A DNA stretch of 64,000 bases, from NCBI RefSeq assembly GCF_000482245.1, contig NZ_AWNH01000115.1:248001-312000 (forward strand), written 5' to 3'. Made by a program: the position numbers and the translations under genes. The DNA comes from Leptolyngbya sp. Heron Island J (lineage in GTDB: Bacteria; Cyanobacteriota; Cyanobacteriia; Phormidesmidales; Phormidesmidaceae). Under the pieces are notes generated by a model that saw only the letters and a list, made by a program, of their open reading frames with translations, did no database searches and was not told the origin of the DNA. Position 1 is the first letter of the stretch; the number at the start of each line of letters is the position of its first letter. Shown one piece after another: positions 1 to 9,171 of the stretch.

Positions 1-801
1 CACCTTAAGCTGCTCATGATTTCGAAAGCCGTGTTTAACCCGCCGGTCCTCAAGGCTGTGAAAGCTAATGATAGCCAATCGTCCAGCCGGTGCTAGCCAC
101 TCAGGTGCGACTTCGATCAGCCGCTCCAGTACATCCAATTCCCGGTTAACCGCAATTCGCAGTGCTTGAAAAACTCGCGTAGCTGGATGAATGCGACCAT
201 GGCGATATTTACCCGGCACGCTGGCTGCGATCGCATCTGCCAGGGCCGTTGTGGTTTGGAATGGCCGCCGCTCTACAATCCGACGCGCAATCCGACGCGA
301 AAGCCGCTCCTCACCATAGTGATAAAAAATATCCGCCAGTTCACGCTCCGATCGGTAATTAACCAGGTCAGCCGCCGTTAAGGACTGGCTAGGATTCATC
401 CGCATATCCAACGCTCCCTGATGGCGAAAGCTAAACCCCCGTTCAGGACGATCTAACTGGGGAGAACTCACCCCCAAATCGGCAAGCACCCCATCAAAGC
501 ATGGCTCGGTGGGAGAAAAGTCGGCAAAATTACCATGCCAAAACGTCACTCGGTCCCCAAATTCTTTCAGGTTCTGCCGGGCCGCCTCCAAGGCAATCGG
601 GTCTTGATCTAGCGCCATCAGACAAATTGTAGGATCAGCCTCCAGCAGCAAGCGACTGTGACCGCCCCCGCCTACAGTGACATCCAGGTAATAGCCATGG
701 GGTTTAGGAGCCAAACCCGTCAGAACATCCTCTGCCAGTACAGGCTGATGAGCAAAGATAGGTGCCGACTTTGACGTATCATCAGCACTGGCATTATTCA
801 C
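1..801 (-). CDS. rsmH: 16S rRNA (cytosine(1402)-N(4))-methyltransferase, 5' part only
   Basis: This is the N-terminal 267 codons of RsmH (MraW), which methylates N4 of C1402 in the 16S rRNA decoding centre with SAM. The gene runs off the left edge of the window, so the C-terminus is missing. Translated here, it shows [10 protein letters not shown] near the N-terminus, the SAM-binding [23 protein letters not shown], the RNA-recognition [13 protein letters not shown] and near the cut end [11 protein letters not shown]. All are hallmarks of the family. The start is a GTG with AGG at 808-810 upstream as a weak ribosome binding site. It is divergent from ndhH. Confidence 0.93.
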   Translation of the reverse strand, partial: MNNASADDTSKSAPIFAHQPVLAEDVLTGLAPKPHGYYLDVTVGGGGHSRLLLEADPTICLMALDQDPIALEAARQNLKEFGDRVTFWHGNFADFSPTEPCFDGVLADLGVSSPQLDRPERGFSFRHQGALDMRMNPSQSLTAADLVNYRSERELADIFYHYGEERLSRRIARRIVERRPFQTTTALADAIAASVPGKYRHGRIHPATRVFQALRIAVNRELDVLERLIEVAPEWLAPAGRLAIISFHSLEDRRVKHGFRNHEQLKV

Positions 802-838
802 AACACACCTCGTTGAAATCGAAATCGCATCATACCCT

Positions 839-862
839 AGTTAGTTCTTTAGTTAGTTCTTT
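839..862. repeat. Tandem 12-bp repeat in the rsmH/ndhH divergent promoter
   Basis: AGTTAGTTCTTT occurs twice in perfect head-to-tail order between the divergent rsmH and ndhH starts. It could be a regulator site or simple slippage; the sequence does not decide. Confidence 0.5.
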
Positions 863-923
863 GGCCAGCTTTCAGCCAAGAATCTTGCTAAAGTAAATCA
901 AAGAATAATACGGCATAGTTTCT

Positions 924-2108
924 ATGACACGGCTCGAAACCAGAACAGAGCCCATGGTAATCAACCTGGGTCCTCACCACCCCTCAATGCACGGTGTGTT
1001 ACGACTCATCGTCACCCTTGATGGTGAAGATGTAATCGATTGTGAGCCCGTGATTGGCTATCTGCATCGCGGCATGGAAAAAATTGCCGAGAACCGCACA
1101 AACGTCATGTTTGTTCCCTACGTCAGTCGTTGGGACTACGCAGCGGGTATGTTCAATGAAGCAATTACCGTCAACGCTCCAGAAAAGCTGGCCGATATTG
1201 AGGTACCCAGACGAGCTAGCTACATTCGAGTAATCATGCTCGAGTTAAACCGTATTGCCAATCACTTACTGTGGTTAGGCCCTTTCTTAGCTGATGTCGG
1301 TGCCCAGACCCCATTTTTCTACATTTTCCGTGAGCGGGAGATGATCTACGATCTGTGGGAAGCCGCTACAGGGGCTCGACTAATCAATAATAACTATTTT
1401 CGCATTGGGGGAGTAGCCGCCGATCTGCCCTATGGCTGGGTAGATAAGTGTGAAGACTTCTGTGATTACTTTTTACCCAAGGTTGATGAGTACGAAAAGC
1501 TGATCACCAACAACCCCATTTTCCGGCGTCGGGTTGAAGGTGTGGGTACCATTACCCGTGAAGATGCTATCAACTGGGGGCTTTCGGGGCCCATGCTACG
1601 AGGTTCTGGGGTGAAATGGGATCTGCGCAAAGTTGATCATTACGAGTGCTATGACGACTTTGATTGGGATGTACAGTGGGAAACTGCTGGCGATTGCTTT
1701 GCTCGCTACATTATTCGAGTACGAGAGATGCGGGAATCCGTAAAGATCATTCGCCAGGCTCTTAAGGGTTTACCAGGTGGCCCCTACGAGAATCTTGAAG
1801 CCAAGCGTATGGCCGAAGGTCCGAAATCTGAATGGAATGGTTTCGACTATCAGTTTATTGGCAAAAAAATTGCACCAACGTTCAAGATTCCAGCCGGTGA
1901 GCACTATGTGCGTTTAGAAAGTGGCAAAGGTGAATTAGGCGTATTTATCGTCGGTGATGACAGTATTTATCCCTGGCGCTGGAAGATTCGTGCACCTGAT
2001 TTTAATAACCTGCAGATTTTACCCAACCTGTTGCGGGGGGTGAAGCTAGCAGACATCATGGCCATCCTAGGCAGCATTGATGTGATTATGGGCTCAGTTG
2101 ATCGCTAA
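924..2108 (+). CDS. ndhH: NAD(P)H-quinone oxidoreductase subunit H (NDH-1 49 kDa subunit)
   Basis: 394 residues, the usual full length for cyanobacterial and plastid NdhH. The protein belongs to the peripheral arm of thylakoid NDH-1, which passes electrons from ferredoxin to plastoquinone in cyclic flow, respiration and CO2 uptake. Recognisable blocks are [11 protein letters not shown] near the N-terminus (quinone-site region), [27 protein letters not shown], the mid-protein GPMLRGSG and the C-terminal [13 protein letters not shown]. No strong Shine-Dalgarno precedes the ATG. It is followed by a hairpin at 2163-2198 and stands alone as a transcription unit. Confidence 0.98.
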   Translation: MTRLETRTEPMVINLGPHHPSMHGVLRLIVTLDGEDVIDCEPVIGYLHRGMEKIAENRTNVMFVPYVSRWDYAAGMFNEAITVNAPEKLADIEVPRRASYIRVIMLELNRIANHLLWLGPFLADVGAQTPFFYIFREREMIYDLWEAATGARLINNNYFRIGGVAADLPYGWVDKCEDFCDYFLPKVDEYEKLITNNPIFRRRVEGVGTITREDAINWGLSGPMLRGSGVKWDLRKVDHYECYDDFDWDVQWETAGDCFARYIIRVREMRESVKIIRQALKGLPGGPYENLEAKRMAEGPKSEWNGFDYQFIGKKIAPTFKIPAGEHYVRLESGKGELGVFIVGDDSIYPWRWKIRAPDFNNLQILPNLLRGVKLADIMAILGSIDVIMGSVDR

Positions 2109-2162
2109 AGCGTCAGCGAGCACAGCCACTTGGCCAAAAGTCACAATAAAAATATCTATTAC

Positions 2163-2198
2163 GGGGGAGTGCTTCTGCACTCCCTAATTCATTTTTAG
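2163..2198. terminator. Bidirectional intrinsic terminator between ndhH and a pentapeptide gene
   Basis: GGGAGTGC (2165-2172) and GCACTCCC (2177-2184) form a perfect 8-bp stem with a TTCT tetraloop, followed by TAATTCATTTTTAG. The flanking genes converge here, so one hairpin could end both transcripts. Confidence 0.75.
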
Positions 2199-2208
2199 GA
2201 GTTGATCG

Positions 2209-2961
2209 CTATTTTGAGCTGCTGGATTCATCATCAATGTTGCAGTCAGTGACTTGATTGACAGAGTTAATGTAACCCTCATGTGCTGTTGAACCATCGG
2301 GATAAGTGACAAAGGCCATATCAGCCTGATCAAATCGGGTACTGCTAGTAATGGCGTTATACATGTCGGCGTAGCGCATATAAGCCTGGCTAAAATCAGC
2401 TCCAGTCATATCGGCGGCGCGTAAAATTGTGCCGTAGAGGCTAGCATTCTTAAAGCTGCTATTGACTAACCGAGCGGAGCACAGGTTCGCATCCCTCAAT
2501 TCAGCGTTTGTCAGGTCGGCACGCTCAAGGTTGCTGTATTCTAGAGTGCCTTGGAGAATCTTGGCATTGCGTAGATTAGCCCGCACTAAACTTGCCTCTT
2601 CTAGATCAGCCCCTCGCATATTGGTGTAACTCAAATCAGCTTCATCTAGTTTGGCTTCGCGGAAAATCGTGTTAATCAGCAGGCTATTGCTAAAATTAGC
2701 ACCCCTTAAATCAGAGCCAAAGAAGTTGGCCCGACTCAAATCTTGGTTGCTAAAATCCTTGCCCCGCAGATCACAACTAACACAGGTGTAATTTGGATGC
2801 TGTGGATCAGTCATAGCATCTAGGGAATTACCCCGCTGAGTAACTGCTGCCGCCGGATCGCTTGACCTTGACAGTGCTTTATTGACCTGTGGCAAACGCA
2901 CAATTAGTGGAGCCATGGCAGCAGATAGAATCAACAGGGTTAGCAGAAAGTTAAGTTTCAT
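2209..2961 (-). CDS. Membrane-anchored or exported pentapeptide-repeat protein
   Basis: 250 residues. The N-terminus (residues 1-24, MKLNFLLTLLILSAAMAPLI...) is a single hydrophobic segment with no clear signal-peptidase site, so export or membrane anchoring are both possible. From about residue 60 to 220 nearly every fifth residue is Leu, Phe or Met within A(D/N)LXX units, the right-handed quadrilateral beta-helix of pentapeptide proteins. A CVSC pair lies just before the first coil and a single Cys near the C-terminus. The function of such proteins in cyanobacteria is mostly unknown. It converges on ndhH, and a second pentapeptide gene lies 1.3 kb away at 4246. Confidence 0.85.
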   Translation of the reverse strand: MKLNFLLTLLILSAAMAPLIVRLPQVNKALSRSSDPAAAVTQRGNSLDAMTDPQHPNYTCVSCDLRGKDFSNQDLSRANFFGSDLRGANFSNSLLINTIFREAKLDEADLSYTNMRGADLEEASLVRANLRNAKILQGTLEYSNLERADLTNAELRDANLCSARLVNSSFKNASLYGTILRAADMTGADFSQAYMRYADMYNAITSSTRFDQADMAFVTYPDGSTAHEGYINSVNQVTDCNIDDESSSSK

Positions 2962-3366
2962 AGGCCATGCACTGCCGATAATAAAAAGTTGTCTAAAAAA
3001 TCAGAATCTTGGGTTTGTTTTAGGACCCAGAGTAAGAATAAAAGCCTCTACCATTTATACCTGTCCTACTCCAATGGACGCATTACAGAACATTCAGTCC
3101 ATAGTCATAGATTTTACCTATCTAATAATCAATAAAATTTGGTTTTAATTATGCTTGGCCCTAATGTTTAGATTAATACCCTGACGCTTGTTTCCCTGCC
3201 ATCTCAGTTCATTATCCTTTTAGAATGTCTGAAATAGAGGTGTCTATCTATCATGGCTTTCTAAAACAGCCTCCTGACGTTAATGGTTTTGGATGGATGG
3301 TTTAGGGGGACCGTACAGTCGGTAGCTTAACTTTACGTTACATACACTGATTACAGATTGAATTCC
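2962..3366. other. 405-bp intergenic region
   Basis: AT-rich spacer between divergent genes. It presumably holds both promoters. The only structure seen is a short TGGGT/ACCCA hairpin around 3009-3031. No RNA gene or convincing small ORF is visible. Confidence 0.5.
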
Positions 3367-4164
3367 ATGGGCTCATCTCCCTTTCGTAGCATTTTCTTAC
3401 CATCGTTGGTTTCGTCGGGATTAGCGTTCGCTGTTATCACGTTACCTTTGTCAATGGCGAATTCAGTACCCACCTGGGTGATGCCTAGTCAATCTCGGGG
3501 CGCTTTAGTCAGCCCTCTAGATAATTCAGCTAAACCCATCATTCGTTACATTGGCATAGCCATTCTGGGTAGTGTTGGCACTGGCATGATTACAGCTGAT
3601 ATATTGCGGCGCATTTATCGACGACAACGCGCTCTGTCTGCAGTCCCTGCTCCTTTTGATGCCTCTATAGTCAGCGATACCACTACACGTCAAGAGAAAC
3701 CACCGTTATCTAAGGGGTTAGATGAACAACTGCCAGCTGCTATGGGCGTAGGCAGTTCAATGACATTAAATGGACAAAGTTTATTGGCAACAAAGTCTGC
3801 CCCTGGGCAAACGGTTGTTCATTTTAGAGGGTATACCCAAAACGGTAATGTTGATGGGTTAGAGTTGACACCTATTGCATTGGATGAGCTGATGCAGTTA
3901 GATACTGATGCTCCCTCTATTGATATTCCTATTCTGAGGTTTTTGGAGCAGGTGGAGCCGGCTCATTTAGATACCGGTGATGCCATGGTATTTGGTGTAC
4001 GGTATCAGAATAAGTACTACTGTTTATGGCGCAGTACATCGGACTTAGAGCAGGTGATGGGATGGGCACGACGTCTGACTCGACAAAATCGAGATGTGAT
4101 TGTGACTCAAAATACGGAGTCTCAATATTCGCTTTGGTACGTTCCTCCAAAACAGCTTAGATAA
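3367..4164 (+). CDS. Hypothetical protein with two N-terminal membrane segments
   Basis: I do not recognise a family. A hydrophobic stretch at about residues 9-28 and a second at about 60-80 (IRYIGIAILGSVGTGMITADIL) are followed by the basic RRIYRRQR, so the roughly 185-residue C-terminal part is probably cytoplasmic by the positive-inside rule. The C-terminal region is soluble-looking, ending in a globular segment with YYCLWRSTSDLEQVMGWARRL. A TTG three codons upstream (3358) is an alternative start; I prefer the ATG at 3367. The gene is followed 81 bp later by a pentapeptide-repeat gene in the same direction and may be cotranscribed with it. Confidence 0.65.
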   Translation: MGSSPFRSIFLPSLVSSGLAFAVITLPLSMANSVPTWVMPSQSRGALVSPLDNSAKPIIRYIGIAILGSVGTGMITADILRRIYRRQRALSAVPAPFDASIVSDTTTRQEKPPLSKGLDEQLPAAMGVGSSMTLNGQSLLATKSAPGQTVVHFRGYTQNGNVDGLELTPIALDELMQLDTDAPSIDIPILRFLEQVEPAHLDTGDAMVFGVRYQNKYYCLWRSTSDLEQVMGWARRLTRQNRDVIVTQNTESQYSLWYVPPKQLR

Positions 4165-4245
4165 ATTAGAGCTATATCGAATTAATCGAGAAAGTGAATC
4201 GTTAGGTTCTTATATTTATTATTTTGTTTTTTAATTTAATGGCGT

Positions 4246-5229
4246 ATGACTGATTTATCTTCCCAGGTAATTGCTGCCTACGGCCAAGGACGGCGAGATT
4301 TTAGCTACTGTCAGATGCAGGCTATTCGGATGTCTCAGTATGCGCTAACTGGGATTGATTTATGGGGCTGTAATTTGGCTGATGCCCATCTGGCCGATGT
4401 GGATTTTAGTGGTAGCAATTTACGTGGGGCTGATTTGCAACGGGCCAACTTGCGGCGAGCAAATTTTCAGGGGGCTGATTTACGAGACACGTGTCTCAGG
4501 GATGCCCAGGTTGAGGATGCTAATTTTCAGGATGCGATCGCAAACTACCAAACTCAGTTTCCCGACAACTTTGAACCGAGCCAGGCAGGCATTTATCACC
4601 TGGGGCCAAAAGCCACATTAATTGACTGCAACCTCAGTCAGCGTGATTTAGGGGGTATTGATCTCAGTCATAGTGATTTAGCAGGAGCCCAACTCATCCA
4701 GGCAAATTTGTTGGGAGCTTGGTTAGTTGGTGCACAGCTGACCGAAGCCAATTTAGGTAAAGCAAACCTCAATTCAAGTAATCTTTCCAATGCCAATTTA
4801 CAACGGGCAAAGCTGAAAGGAACTAACTTTACCCGAGCTAATCTGTCAAAAACAATTCTCTTTGGTGTCGATTTAAGTAAAACAAATCTCACAGACACCT
4901 GTCTATCTGGAGCTGTCTGTGATCCTGCCACTCAATGGCCTGAAGATTTTGATTGGGAATGGGCAGGCGTATACTGTTTAGGACCAAACCAATCTTTATG
5001 GGCAGCTGATTTAAGTAACCTGGTACTGATTGGTGTCGATCTCAGTGGAGCTAACCTTGTTGGTGTTAACTTCACTGGTGCCGACTTGTGGGGAGCCAAT
5101 CTACAGGGATGTGATTTACGAGATGCCTGTCTGTCTGGAGCCAATTTGTGGGGAGCCAACCTGATAGATGCAGACCTGACCGGTGCCGAAATGGATACGG
5201 CTAATCTCGATGCCGCAATGCTTTCCTAG
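4246..5229 (+). CDS. Pentapeptide-repeat protein with two interrupting WP/FP linkers
   Basis: 327 residues, no signal peptide, so probably cytoplasmic. Three blocks of A(D/N)LXX repeats (about residues 35-100, 132-222 and 255-325) are separated by two linkers of similar sequence. The first contains QFPDNFEPSQAGIYHLGP and the second QWPEDFDWEWAGVYCLGP. Such linkers recur in cyanobacterial pentapeptide proteins. They should break the beta-helix into three stacks. Function unknown. The gene contains a HIP1 site at 4534. It ends 24 bp before the convergent lipoprotein gene. Confidence 0.9.
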   Translation: MTDLSSQVIAAYGQGRRDFSYCQMQAIRMSQYALTGIDLWGCNLADAHLADVDFSGSNLRGADLQRANLRRANFQGADLRDTCLRDAQVEDANFQDAIANYQTQFPDNFEPSQAGIYHLGPKATLIDCNLSQRDLGGIDLSHSDLAGAQLIQANLLGAWLVGAQLTEANLGKANLNSSNLSNANLQRAKLKGTNFTRANLSKTILFGVDLSKTNLTDTCLSGAVCDPATQWPEDFDWEWAGVYCLGPNQSLWAADLSNLVLIGVDLSGANLVGVNFTGADLWGANLQGCDLRDACLSGANLWGANLIDADLTGAEMDTANLDAAMLS

Positions 5230-5252
5230 GAATTTTTTAGCAATAGACTAGC

Positions 5253-6008
5253 TTAATACAAGAACTCTGTATGTTCTGGAGGTCGATTGCTTTGCCGTTC
5301 CTTAGGAAAGTCAACCTGATACGGCAATGGCGGCTCCTCAATTAAGATATGCCGTGTTCCCCAGCCGTCGTTATATAGCTGAGGACGTTCACTAATCTGA
5401 TTATCCACAGGTATATCCAGTACTTTTTGCATCTCCAGATAGCGTCGTCCATCAATCGTAGTTTGCAATAACTCAGACGATACCTTGAGACCCTGCTGGG
5501 CAAGAATTCGTTCTAATGTGGTGAGCTGGTCTAGGGGAGTATAGGTGGCCATAATAACAACTTGATCCAATGGCTCCACATCTAGACCTAGTTCTGTTTG
5601 ATCCAGCTGCCAAGTTTCCTGACGACTACCATCAGCTGCTGGCTGTTTGAGGGTGAGTTCACCTTGCCAGCGTCCATTTTGAACCGTCACGACCTGGTAA
5701 TCTAATACCGAGAACGTTGGCCTAGGTTCCAATTTCTCATCAGTAGATGCAAGCTGACGAATGGCCAACACATTGAGTTCTGTTTGGTTTGGGAAATTAG
5801 CAGTACCTTGCAGCTCATAGGTGTAACTAGTTCTACCTGGCTCCACAGTAAAATCCATTTCAGCCACAGGCAAACGGTTAATCAAAACAGGATTATTGGG
5901 AGTTTCAATAGCAAAACCACAGCCACCTAACAGGCCACCCAAACCACCAAGCAGACAGAACAATTTCAAGCTACGGAGACTAGAGTGCTTGATTGAGTTT
6001 GCAGACAT
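5253..6008 (-). CDS. Putative lipoprotein of unknown function
   Basis: 251 residues. The N-terminus has a basic start, a Leu/Gly-rich core (LFCLLGGLGGLLGG) and a lipobox ending in Cys30 (LLGGC), so the mature protein should be lipid-anchored, in the plasma or outer membrane. The rest contains beta-rich segments (FTVEPGRTSYTYELQGTANF, WQGELTLKQP) and a C-terminal Pro-rich tail, but no enzyme motif I can name. It is divergent from bcsB across a 758-bp gap; a link to cellulose export is possible only by position. Confidence 0.75.
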   Translation of the reverse strand: MSANSIKHSSLRSLKLFCLLGGLGGLLGGCGFAIETPNNPVLINRLPVAEMDFTVEPGRTSYTYELQGTANFPNQTELNVLAIRQLASTDEKLEPRPTFSVLDYQVVTVQNGRWQGELTLKQPAADGSRQETWQLDQTELGLDVEPLDQVVIMATYTPLDQLTTLERILAQQGLKVSSELLQTTIDGRRYLEMQKVLDIPVDNQISERPQLYNDGWGTRHILIEEPPLPYQVDFPKERQSNRPPEHTEFLY

Positions 6009-6766
6009 AGTTGGTATAGATAAAAAATCGTGTAACTTGTTGGTTAGGAGCGATCTAAGGTAATTTCCACTTACCTATATGGTTTTCAGATACTTTTTGG
6101 CTTAACTCTCAAGCAATCAAAACGATGCTATAAAATCGAGTACGATGAATTTGCCCGTTTAACAGGAAAGTTTCACTCGTAGCGACAATTGATTTGTGCT
6201 TTGGTGAGTGGTTTTAATCACAATCTTATTTTTATAAATCCCTATTTAATCTAGAGAACGTTTGAACGATAGGGTTGTTCCTAAATCATTAGGCCAACAA
6301 TTTTCATACAAAATACATAGAAAATTTAGTGTTTTTAAGGCTTGCTTTATAGGTGGATTTAATTGTCATTCGTCAATATAGCTATCGGAGATGGGTAAGG
6401 GTTATGAGATTGATATGTCTACGGAACATTCACACAGATAATCTTATCTACACTACAACTTGACCTAACTCTGCCGGATCCTGACGATTGCGCCTAGTAA
6501 TTAGAGGTTGAAAGCTTGTAAAAGTTTGTCAGATGCATTATTCCTTAAAAACAATACCAGCCTTCATGCTGATGGCTTAGGGTGAGAATCAACTATGTGC
6601 AAATCAATAAGCTACAGAACAAACCCTTGCAAAGTATTCTTTAACTGAGTAAAACTTGACTGAACACCCTTCTAAGGGGCGATCAGGGTTTGTGTATGTT
6701 TTGAAACGGCAAAAAGCCAACTAATTATTATTTGATTATTTTGACCTAGGTATATATCTGGGGGGA
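6009..6766. other. 758-bp intergenic region upstream of the cellulose synthase genes
   Basis: This is an AT-rich leader between the divergent lipoprotein and bcsB. A CCCTT/AAGGG mini-hairpin lies around 6668-6679 and an AGCC/GGCT hairpin around 6560-6580. I looked for a c-di-GMP (GEMM) riboswitch because of the downstream PilZ-BcsA and did not find its conserved core. No ORF looks coding. Confidence 0.5.
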
Positions 6767-9169
6767 GTGCTTACAGCAGTGTTTTTAAGGGTAATCAGAA
6801 AACGTCTATTTATTTCGCTATTTTTATCTGTTCTGTTATCTATAACAACATTAGGCCCCAGTATGGCCCAGGTGACATCATCACCAGGGGCTTCTGATGA
6901 TCCAGCAGAAGCAGGAACAGCCGTTGATCGTCGAAATCGTGATGTGGACGGTGCAACAGTTGGCCGAGATCTTATCCAGGATGCGCAGGCTGCTGAATTA
7001 GAACAGGAAGATGGCAGTCAATATATCCTTGAGTTCAATCGCAGTCCAGTGGTAGGAACGCGGCTGCGTTTAGAGGGTATTTACAACGAGTCTCGACTGA
7101 GATTTACGCGGCCACGCAACTGGTCGGTCAAGTCCGTCAAGATTCTGCTACGGTATCGCCATTCTGGAGCACTGTATGCTACTCGTTCCAATCTCAATGT
7201 AATTGTCAATGACAATAATGTGGGAAGTGTGCCGCTCAATCTCAAGCAAGGTGATACCGGCACTATCATTTTTGATATTCCTACGCGTATTCTCAAAGAC
7301 TATAACGAGTTAGTGATTGCTGGTTTACAGAATAACTCACCTACCTGTACTCAAGACCCTTTTGATCCCTCACTTTGGACAGAAATCTTACCGGACTCAA
7401 AACTAGTCTTTAACTATGAGGCTGAACCTTTTCAGTTAGATTTCAATAGTTATCCCTATCCATTAATTGATGTGTTGAGTCTAGAGACAAATCACATTGA
7501 TTACATTGTCCCTACTGAGCAGGACCAAACGTGGCTAACATCGCTTGCCCGACTACAGACATCCCTAGGTCGCATTGCTGACTATCGTCCTCTAGAGACA
7601 GATTTAGTTAAAAACCTGGATGATGTGGCTGATGGTAACCGAGTTGTTGTGGTTGGGACTCCGACTGAGCAACCCATATTGGCCAACCTGGATCTGCCCC
7701 TAACCCTCAAAAATGACCGTTGGTTAGATAATAAGCAGACTTTGATTTCATCTGATACTGGCATTTTAATGTGGACTGTGCTTGAAGATAAACAGTCTCC
7801 TGTTTTAGTGGCGACGGGGAATGGACCTACAGCAGTTACTAAAGCCGTACAGTTTTTAACCCAATCTCAGGATCGCAAGATTGGTGCCGGTCAGGTTGTT
7901 TTGGTCAATGATGTAGAAGAGATTGAGTCGCCGGATATTCGTGACTGGCCCCGATACTTACCCCTGAATGATAATTTTGAGCTGGGTGACCTGACTGGAT
8001 TTAATAATGAGCCGTTTGATGATGTGGCCATTCGAGGTGCCCATGCGCCCCCGTTTGAATTTGACTTTAAGGCTCTGCCAGACGATCGGTTCTTGCCGGG
8101 CAATACAATGACTCTGCGTTATACCTACGGGCCTCAGGTGAATCCACTCACTTCTCTGGTAGAAGTGCAGCTGGACGGCATTACAGTCGCAGGTGAACGC
8201 CTTGATTCGGTTGATGGTCAGCGCCGCGCAACCCTAAAAGTAGAATTGCCAGAGCAGCACATCACACCGCAGTCACGACTCAAGGTTTATTTACGATTTG
8301 ATCCACGAGAACGCCGTTCCTGTAGTCGAGTGACCGATCACCAGCTGTGGGGAACGATTCACAGTGATAGTACGTTTAATTTGAATCGTCAGCAGGTGGC
8401 GAAACTGCCGGATTTGAATCTACTTAAAGCAGGCTATCCGTTTGCATCGCCTCAGGATTTGTCTCGTACTGCTATTGTTGTACCCGACCAGCCTGACCTA
8501 AATGAGCTGGCTGTCATGCTGGAGTTTAGTGAGCGTCTGGGTCGTTTAAGTCGCTCGGAAGCAGTGCAGGTTGAGGTTTATCCGGTGAGTCAGCTAACAC
8601 CGGAAATTCAAGAATCACAGCATTTGGTGGCGATAGGATTGCGATCTCAATTTCCCCTGGTTGAGGCATTGGAGGCTGCCGAATTTAATCTGAAAGACGG
8701 GGGGCGACAGTGGGGCGACAGTGAGGTCCGAACCCTGCCTGATTCTGAAGGAGTTCTCCAACAACAGTTATCTCCTTGGAATGAATCACGGGTGCTCCTA
8801 ACGATGACTGCCCAAAATGATGTTGGTTTACAACAGTTACGTGACTTACTCGGTCTGGATTCTCTATTTTTCCAGTTGCAGGGTGATACGGCTTTGATTA
8901 GTGCGAACAATGAAACCCCCTCTCCCTACGATGAAAACGCCTATAACTTGGAATTCTTGCAACGCTCGGCTCAACGAGATGTTCAAGAAGAAGGTGCATT
9001 TCAAAGAGCGATCACGGTAATTCAAGGCAATTGGTTTCTCTTAATCCCTGGCATCATTGTGTTGTCACTTCTGCTCTACGGAGTTCTTCAAGCATACTTA
9101 AAGCGAAATGATGCGCTAATAGCTGCACCAGGCGTTATGACTGACCCATCTGCGCCAGGAGAACTGTAA
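6767..9169 (+). CDS. bcsB: Cellulose synthase accessory subunit BcsB
   Basis: 800 residues. BcsB is the periplasmic partner of the BcsA glycosyltransferase and guides the nascent glucan. A signal peptide (RKRLFISLFLSVLLSITTLGPSMAQ) is followed by paired carbohydrate-binding-like and flavodoxin-like modules: RLRFTRPRNWSVKSVKI, VIVNDNNVGSVPL and PTCTQDPFDPSLWTEI are typical BcsB signatures. A C-terminal transmembrane helix (about residues 762-784, WFLLIPGIIVLSLLLYG) is the anchor that contacts BcsA. The GTG at 6767 directly abuts GGGGGA. The in-frame GTG at 6779 lies about 11 bases from that Shine-Dalgarno and may be the true start. bcsA follows 2 bases after the stop. Confidence 0.9.
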   Translation: MLTAVFLRVIRKRLFISLFLSVLLSITTLGPSMAQVTSSPGASDDPAEAGTAVDRRNRDVDGATVGRDLIQDAQAAELEQEDGSQYILEFNRSPVVGTRLRLEGIYNESRLRFTRPRNWSVKSVKILLRYRHSGALYATRSNLNVIVNDNNVGSVPLNLKQGDTGTIIFDIPTRILKDYNELVIAGLQNNSPTCTQDPFDPSLWTEILPDSKLVFNYEAEPFQLDFNSYPYPLIDVLSLETNHIDYIVPTEQDQTWLTSLARLQTSLGRIADYRPLETDLVKNLDDVADGNRVVVVGTPTEQPILANLDLPLTLKNDRWLDNKQTLISSDTGILMWTVLEDKQSPVLVATGNGPTAVTKAVQFLTQSQDRKIGAGQVVLVNDVEEIESPDIRDWPRYLPLNDNFELGDLTGFNNEPFDDVAIRGAHAPPFEFDFKALPDDRFLPGNTMTLRYTYGPQVNPLTSLVEVQLDGITVAGERLDSVDGQRRATLKVELPEQHITPQSRLKVYLRFDPRERRSCSRVTDHQLWGTIHSDSTFNLNRQQVAKLPDLNLLKAGYPFASPQDLSRTAIVVPDQPDLNELAVMLEFSERLGRLSRSEAVQVEVYPVSQLTPEIQESQHLVAIGLRSQFPLVEALEAAEFNLKDGGRQWGDSEVRTLPDSEGVLQQQLSPWNESRVLLTMTAQNDVGLQQLRDLLGLDSLFFQLQGDTALISANNETPSPYDENAYNLEFLQRSAQRDVQEEGAFQRAITVIQGNWFLLIPGIIVLSLLLYGVLQAYLKRNDALIAAPGVMTDPSAPGEL

Positions 9170-9171
9170 TC

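Noticed and set aside
2882-3148. 88-codon plus-strand frame overlapping the pentapeptide gene start
   Set aside because: It is antisense to the N-terminus of a clear gene and continues into a non-coding spacer.
6009-6766. Possible c-di-GMP riboswitch upstream of bcsB
   Set aside because: The conserved GEMM core was not found in either orientation; only weak hairpins are present.
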